Assembly (NCBI GenBank): GCA_023374045.1
Contig: CM041779.1
Location: 273,171,258-273,235,257, forward strand
Direction: 5' to 3'
Origin: Limonium bicolor
Lineage: Eukaryota > Streptophyta > Magnoliopsida > Caryophyllales > Plumbaginaceae
DNA length: 64,000 nt
In this document: positions 58,763-64,000 of the stretch, piece by piece
Position numbering within the stretch: the first letter of the stretch is position 1
Layout of the letters: every line of letters begins with the position of its first letter
The notes under the pieces: generated by a model
What the model saw: only the letters and a program-made list of their open reading frames with translations
What the model was told of the DNA's origin: nothing
Database searches by the model: none
Position numbers and translations under genes: made by a program

Positions 58763-60700
58763 TTGATCTTCTGTGCATGCCAACACTCTCGAACCCGAGG
58801 CTTCTCCACCAATCATCCGGCCCCAGCCCGATCGTACTTTTATTACAAGCACAGAGAAACTGAGAAACCAGCCATGGCCAATAACGAAGTTATAAATGAA
58901 ATAGACCCATGCAATTCAACCATAACCCGTGCCCCTACTGATATCACCACCTAACACCGAGAAGAGCTCAGCCATAGTTTCTCCCCGAACTAACACCAGA
59001 AGAGCCGAACGTTGGGTTTTTCAAACCCACTACTCACCGCCGTCCTGATCTAGGCAAGTTTTAGTGGAGCGAAAACCCAGATGAAGCCCCAAATCAATCA
59101 TGAGTCCTCCTAGACTTCCTGCATTTCCTTTAGTCAAACCGGCAAACGTCAAAGAAAGAATCCGTCTACAACTATTCCTCACTCGTTATCGGATTCAGCA
59201 ATACCGGTGGTACCGAAGCTTCCCTCCCGATCAATCACCAATGGCTTCAAATGGCCCAAAAATTCCTTGCCAAATACTACCCAACCAGTAGAACGAGGCA
59301 ATTGATCGTTGAAATCAATACTTTCTGTCAGGAGCCGGGAGAAAACGTTGTACGACGCTGGGACAGATTCAAAGATATGCTAATGAAGTGTTCCCACCAT
59401 GGTCTTGACGATCAATCCTCTGCCTGTCATTCTTCAACGGTCTGGATGATGGGAACCGACTACTCGTCAATTCCTCTGCAGGAGGAAGTTTCATGATGAA
59501 ATCTCCTAAAGAAGGAATGGACCTTCTCGAAACCATGACGAGCAATACAAGACAGTGGACGCGATCCAAAGGACGAACGCCACGAGCAGCAGGCCTACTC
59601 CATGTTGAGCCTACAGATCATTTATCAGCTCAGATCTCGTCCCTTGCAAATGGTGGAAAACTAACAACATCACAAAACGAAATCGTAAAGACAATAGCTT
59701 CCCCGCCTGCAAGTTCACCACCAGTTCCACCTACAGAACGATGTGTCATATGCGCTGGTCCTCATGAAACACATCAGTGTGAGGTAAAGAGTACGAGGAT
59801 GCAAACTTCATAGGAAACCGTCCCGGTAACTCCTATAAACAACAACACTTCAACAACAATTATCCATGGAGAAATCACCCGAATTTCTCTGGAAAAATAA
59901 TGATCAAAACCAGGAGGGCAGAACAACAATTCCAACACCTATCAGGGAACCGACCCCAACCAAACTCTAATATGGGTTATGAGCACAAGGTCCCCCTCCA
60001 GGTTTCAGCCAACAACAACAACAACAACAACCATCTTCATCCTCTTCTGATCCGACCGAACGCAGAACTCAAGAGATGATGAAGGGTTTCATGTCCATAA
60101 CTCAGAACCAGCTCTCTGCACAAGAAACCTTCAACCAGAAAATCGAAGGAAATTCAATCAACTTGCAGAACATCTTGCTCGAAGACCGCCAGGGGCTCTC
60201 CCAGCCAAAATGAACCAAATCCAAGAGAGCAAGCCAAGTGCATCTATGTGAAGGAGCACGATGAAGAAAAGACGGAGGTGGCTACAACAGCTAAAGTTCC
60301 AGAACTACACCCTTCCCTCCAGAGTGGGTTGTAGCAATTGAGACTTCCAAAAGGAATGTAGCTGAATTGGAAAGCACCGCAAAGTCTATAAAATCGTATT
60401 CAATCTGAGAATACCTACCTTGAGCACTTGGTGGCTGGTTATGAAAACGAAAAGCTCGACTTCGAAGAAGAAGAAGAAGAGGTTAAGGCGATAACCTTGA
60501 GAAGCGGTAAGAAAACCGACGAGATTCCCATCCCGCAACACAATCAGAAGAATCCAAAGAGGATAGTGAAGAAAAAGCTGAGTTCCCAGCAGAAAAGACA
60601 TCTCCAAGCGTCCTCACTATTCCACCAGCTTCAGAACCTCCTTCACAAGAACCGCCTATACCATTTCCTCACCGACTCCAGAAGCAGAAATTGGATAATG
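58763..60700 (+). pseudogene. gag: Element D Gag remnant (Athila type)
   Basis: Remnant of the particle protein, broken by frameshifts and stops. Recognisable pieces: ACQHSRTRGF and an ATG at about 58874 (MANNEVINEIDP), the core FLAKYYPTSRTRQLIVEI, FCQEPGENVVRRWDRFKDML and CSHHGLDDQ (59270-59410), a zinc-knuckle-like CVICAGPHETHQCEV (59740-59785), a glutamine-rich run near 60010-60035, and EEVKAITLRSGKK (60478-60516), a phrase characteristic of Athila Gag-Pol. No stretch is open for more than about 106 codons. Confidence 0.75.
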
Positions 60701-61265
60701 AATATGGTAAGTTTCTAGCAATGCTAAAGCAACTAAACGTCAACATACAGTTTGTAGACCTCATTGCCAAAATGCCAAACTATGCCAATTCCTCAAACAC
60801 CTCATATCCAACAAAACTAAACTGGCCGAAGTCGGTACGGTACCTCTCAATGTAGCTTGCTCAGCTACTCTACAAAAACCACTACCATCAAAATGCAATG
60901 ATCCGGGCAGCTTCACTATTCCAGTCACAATTGGTAGCACCTCGTTTCCATACTCCCTATGCGATCTTGGTGCCTCCATCAATTTGATGCCCCTCTCCAC
61001 TTTCAAAAACGGGGAATTGGGAGAGATGAAAAAGACTAAGATGACCCTGCAACTGGCAGATGGTTCGGTAACATACCCAAGCGGAGTGGTAGAGGATGTT
61101 ATTATAAAGTGGAGCACTTATACTTCCCATGTGATTTTGTCATTCTAGACATCGAAGAGAACTCCACTACACCCCTCTCATCCTTGGACGACCATTCCTT
61201 GCCACAGCCGATGTGCACATTTGGGGAGCCCAGGGGAAAATCACCCTCCAAGCTTACAAACGAAA
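60701..61265 (+). pseudogene. pol: Element D aspartic protease remnant
   Basis: Read across shifts, the pieces LNVNIQFVDLIAKMPNY, CDLGASINLMPLSTF (60961-61005; DLG in place of the usual DSG/DTG), LADGSVTYPSG and YFPCDFVILDIEE follow the order of the Athila protease, and a phrase like RPFLATADVHI follows in another frame near 61195. After about 61265 no RT sequence appears. The DLG aspartate triad is also found in some Athila copies, but the frame breaks mean this one is inactive. Confidence 0.72.
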
Positions 61266-62700
61266 AGCTGGAGTTTGCATCAGGAAGATCTCCAGATAGC
61301 AAATCCAAAGATCTCCAGTTTTGTGAGGGATACTCAATCACCATCATCCCCACTTCTGTTTATCAACCTTCCAGACGGCTTGTCTATCACAGAGATACCA
61401 CCACCAATCCCGGACGAAGAGCGGGATAAGAAAAAAACATGCATCCAGGTGGACTCTCAAAAAAACCATCGAGTCATGCTTTGGATCTCCTCCTCATACC
61501 CACCCCCCAGGATCGATCTAACGAAAAAGCGTCTAGCTAAGACGTTAAAGAAGGGCAGCTTTCGGGAGGCAACCCGATGAACTTATCTTTTATATGCTTT
61601 TATGCTGTTTTAATAATCAGGTTCCCTTTAAAATTTATTTTTGCTAACTTTAACCCCGTTTATAGTATGGTTGCTTCTAGTGTTTTATGCAGGTGCAATT
61701 TCATGTCTACACCGCAACCAAGCTACGCTACTTGAGGCTGAAGCTCAAGTGTGGGGGAAGTCCAAAACACGCTAGCAAAAAATAAAATCAGGGGAGTACT
61801 ATTTTCTTTAAACTTGCTTTTTATTTTAATAAATATGCAGAGGAGAGTTTTATGCTTAAATGAATATTTGTGACCAATGTGTTCTCTCTATTTTATCTAC
61901 TTACCGAAAAGGCCTTCTGAGGGTTTCCCTTGTTTTTCTGGTGACAATGAGGACATTGTTCAAATTAAGTGTGGGGGAGTGTGCCCTTTTCGGTGACATT
62001 TTATGCTTAAATGCTTAATCTCTCTGCTTATCTTGCGTTTGTTCAAATTCAATATTGTGGACCCTTTATATGTGGGTTGTTCTCTTTAGGAATAAATACT
62101 GTTATGAATTGTGGGATAAATGGTACAAATGTTTAAAATTTTGATTACTTTGAGGAGCATTTTTATGCGGTGTGACCAAATGATCTGAATGGTTGGATTT
62201 TTATTACTCAGGGGTTCTTTCTGTCTTCTTTCTTAGGGATTGCTAAGGGGTGCTTCTCTGTCAAAAAGGAAAAAAATAAAATAAATAAGGGACTTGTGAG
62301 ACACCATTGGTAACCAACAAAGAGAGTTGAGTGTTCTTAATACGAAGGCTTAATGCCTACATATTATCTTCTCATCTCTTATGCAAAAGTGAAACAAATG
62401 CTTAATTCTTTTTTCCTTTTGTTTCTCCTCAATGCCCTTCTTGAGGAAGTTGGCCATGGTAAAAAGTTTCAAAGTCACCTTAAATCAAGAGCATTGTAGT
62501 ACTCCGAATCATACCCGAAACTCTCATTTTTATTTTTGCCCTGAGTACACTATGCCACCAGTAGGTGATGGATCACACTCCTCTAAAAGTTTAGATCATG
62601 TACTATTGAGTTTTTTATCCTACCCTTCATAATAATATTTGTTAATTATTGAGGCATTCCCTACTTAGGGTACGTAGTTTTTGCTTGAGGACAAGCAAAA
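61266..62700. other. Element D 3' region without pol or env
   Basis: Contains the Athila-type phrases gggaggcaaccc (61565), aagtgtgggggaagtcc (61748), aagtgtgggggagtg (61968) and gcttgaggacaagcaaaag (62683). The frames near 61110-61580 and 62432-62632 carry no recognisable domain. The distance from protease to LTR is about 1.45 kb, far less than a full Athila pol plus env-like frame needs. Confidence 0.75.
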
Positions 62701-62715
62701 GATAAGTGTGGTGTG
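62701..62715 (+). other. Element D polypurine tract, degenerate
   Basis: gataagtgtggtgtg before the LTR start tgataagtgtcc. The usual Athila tract has an unbroken run of G (agtgtgggggag), so priming here would be weak. Confidence 0.5.
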
Positions 62716-62984
62716 TGATAAGTGTCCAAATGAGCATGATTTATAGGTGTATTATTTTATATATAATATTAGCACTTTTCTTGCTCATTTCTCCACTTCG
62801 GTTAATTTTCCTCTAGTTTATGTTTTATTGTTTATCTCACAAATTTATGTTCAAAATGAGAAAACCAGCTGGGAGTAATTAGTATAAAGAGACGAACACA
62901 TAGACGCAAACGGCTCAGAAAACGGACTTATAAAACGAAGAATGTAGAGCCAGTCAAACAGAGGCACGCGAGAGGCAACGCGGT

Positions 62985-63350
62985 GGATGGTGCAACCGCC
63001 CACTAAGTGGCGGACGTCACAACGAGCAACCGCCGGGCCGGACGAGGCTGAGGCAACCGCCTCGTATCTGGCGGTCTAGAGAGGCCGCAAACCCCTCGCG
63101 GTTGAACAAGAGAGTACCGCCTCGTATCTGGCGGTCTAGAGGCGCAGAGGCGCAACCGCTGGGGACACACAAGAGAGTACCGCTAATAATGGGCGGACTG
63201 GCATATACTACCACTACTACGCCTTCTTTCAGGCGGAAAAGAAGAGAGGCTACCGCCTCCTTATCAGGGCGGACGAGCACAGGCTACCGCCTGGTTCATT
63301 GGCGGACACAACAGAGGAGACCGCCTAATACCGGGCGGTTCTTCAGGCGC
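62985..63350. repeat. GC-rich accgcct / ggcgg repeat block, second LTR copy
   Basis: Counterpart of 40640-41000, with several one-base losses in the accgcct words and an added ccgc/actacta near 63145 and 63210. Confidence 0.75.
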
Positions 63351-63539
63351 GATTAATCAAGTCGCGACCAGTTCTTCAGTTCTTCTTCGCGCCGTCGTCT
63401 GCAACTCGCCTTATCTATCTACTCCAGCATCGCCTACCATAAATCTCTCACGCGTACAGCTCTCTGTCCCCTCTGCTACAATCAATGAGAGCAATCAATA
63501 CTCAATCAATTTTTACGTACGGATGCCTCTTCCAATTCT

Positions 63540-63548
63540 CTATATAAA
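63540..63548 (+). promoter_or_regulatory. Probable TATA box, element D 3' LTR
   Basis: ctatataaa, same context as 41174-41182. Confidence 0.55.
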
Positions 63549-64000
63549 CCCAACACCAATACTGCAACGAAGACCACGCACGACGGGAGTCTGAAGAACC
63601 ATTCGCTTCCACTTATATTTCCTCCCGTATCACCACATCATTCCACACTCACGCAGTAACAAAAGAAATAGAAGAGCAGCAGTGAGAGGAGAACAGACCA
63701 GTTCTTCCTCTGAATTAATGTCAAAATCTATCTGTGTAATCTTCTTAACTCCGTTAATGTCTGAGTAATTTTCTTCTGTATCCTAGGATGGGGGTTTGAT
63801 TTCTAATATTACGTAATTAATATTTATCACTGTTTCTCTCATTTAACTTGTTTTAATTCCTTTAACTAATATTGCTAAATGCTTTGCGCGACAAACGACT
63901 GCATTTATTTGGTAACTATCAACATATGATTTTGAGATAGTCTAGGTACCACAAAGGAATTAATCTTGATATTTACACTCCGGACTGAGCAGGAAAATAT

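Larger units (their letters stand above)
40366..64000 (+). mobile_element. Element D: Athila-like Gypsy retrotransposon, gag and protease only, carrying element C
   Basis: 1.67 kb LTR (40366-42034), tRNA-Asp-type primer site tggcgccgttgccgggga, leader, nested element C (42299-58498), gag remnant, protease remnant, the conserved 3' stretch with gggaggcaaccc, the gcttgaggacaagcaaaag tract, and a 3' LTR from 62716 to the window end. Primer site, 'agtgtgggggaag' phrases, AITLRSGK and CDLGASINLMP are Athila hallmarks. After the protease I find no RT, RNase H, integrase or env-like frame, and only about 1.45 kb remains, so pol was deleted. The left target flank is catcc; its partner lies outside. 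Confidence 0.85.
62716..64000 (+). repeat. Element D 3' LTR, cut by window end
   Basis: Aligns with 40366 to about 41640. The repeat block 62985-63350 and the TATA box 63540-63548 are conserved, with many single-base insertions and deletions between the copies. Confidence 0.85.

Noticed and set aside
58763..62715. Env-like ORF typical of Athila in element D
   Set aside because: No frame of suitable length and no membrane-segment pattern was found between protease and the 3' LTR.

Overview
The window looks like heterochromatic intergenic DNA of a large flowering-plant genome. No cellular host gene is recognisable. Almost everything from 3170 onward is nested LTR retrotransposons with very long LTRs. 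Evidence for a plant: Ty3/Gypsy lineages of the Tekay-like chromovirus and Athila types, primer sites matching plant initiator tRNA-Met and tRNA-Asp, a TRIM, a LARD-like element and CACTA-like 'gcgacgg' subterminal repeats. The species cannot be named.

Layout. 1-3169: AT-rich sequence with no supported gene. 3170-3252: the head of an old LTR. 3253-3292 and 17501-19139: pieces of a probable CACTA transposon, split by element A. Element A (3293-17495, TSD gcgac) has 4.4 kb LTRs and a 5.4 kb interior with no recognisable retrotransposon protein; that interior holds a complete 457 bp TRIM (11795-12251, TSD gatcg). Element B (from 19140) is a decayed Gypsy element with a 5.2 kb LTR. Its gag is split after codon 17 by a reverse-strand composite LTR (24631-33411, TSD gtgag). 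Its decayed gag, AlkB and pol lie at 33417-39296. Its 3' LTR starts at 39759 and is cut at 40365 by element D. Element D (40366 to past the window end) is an Athila-like element that keeps gag and protease remnants but shows no RT, RNase H or integrase. Element C (42299-58498, TSD attgt) sits inside D. It is the youngest autonomous-type Gypsy element here, with 4.8-4.9 kb LTRs around gag, AlkB, protease, RT, RNase H, integrase and a chromodomain-like tail.

The main discovery candidate is shared by B and C. Between the Gag zinc knuckles and the protease, both carry an ORF for an AlkB-type Fe(II)/2-oxoglutarate dioxygenase with the complete HxD...H...RxxxxxR signature. In both copies the ORF lies inside a 992-base interval bounded by GT and AG, and removing that interval would join Gag to protease in the same codon phase (G|GC or G|GT, then TGT). 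Both gag regions also contain further short GT-AG introns, two at the same positions in B and C. I infer a lineage of plant Gypsy elements that captured an AlkB gene, keeps it in a gag-pol intron, and probably uses alternative splicing to choose between Gag-Pol and AlkB. B and C differ greatly in their LTRs and in AlkB sequence, yet both keep the catalytic residues, which points to past selection for function.

Inferred order of events: old LTR, then CACTA, then B (and separately A) into the CACTA; the composite LTR and D into B; the TRIM into A; C into D. B's stop codons are dominated by CAG to TAG changes, as expected from deamination at methylated CHG sites. C's breaks are mostly single-base slips in short homopolymers, some of which may be sequencing errors.
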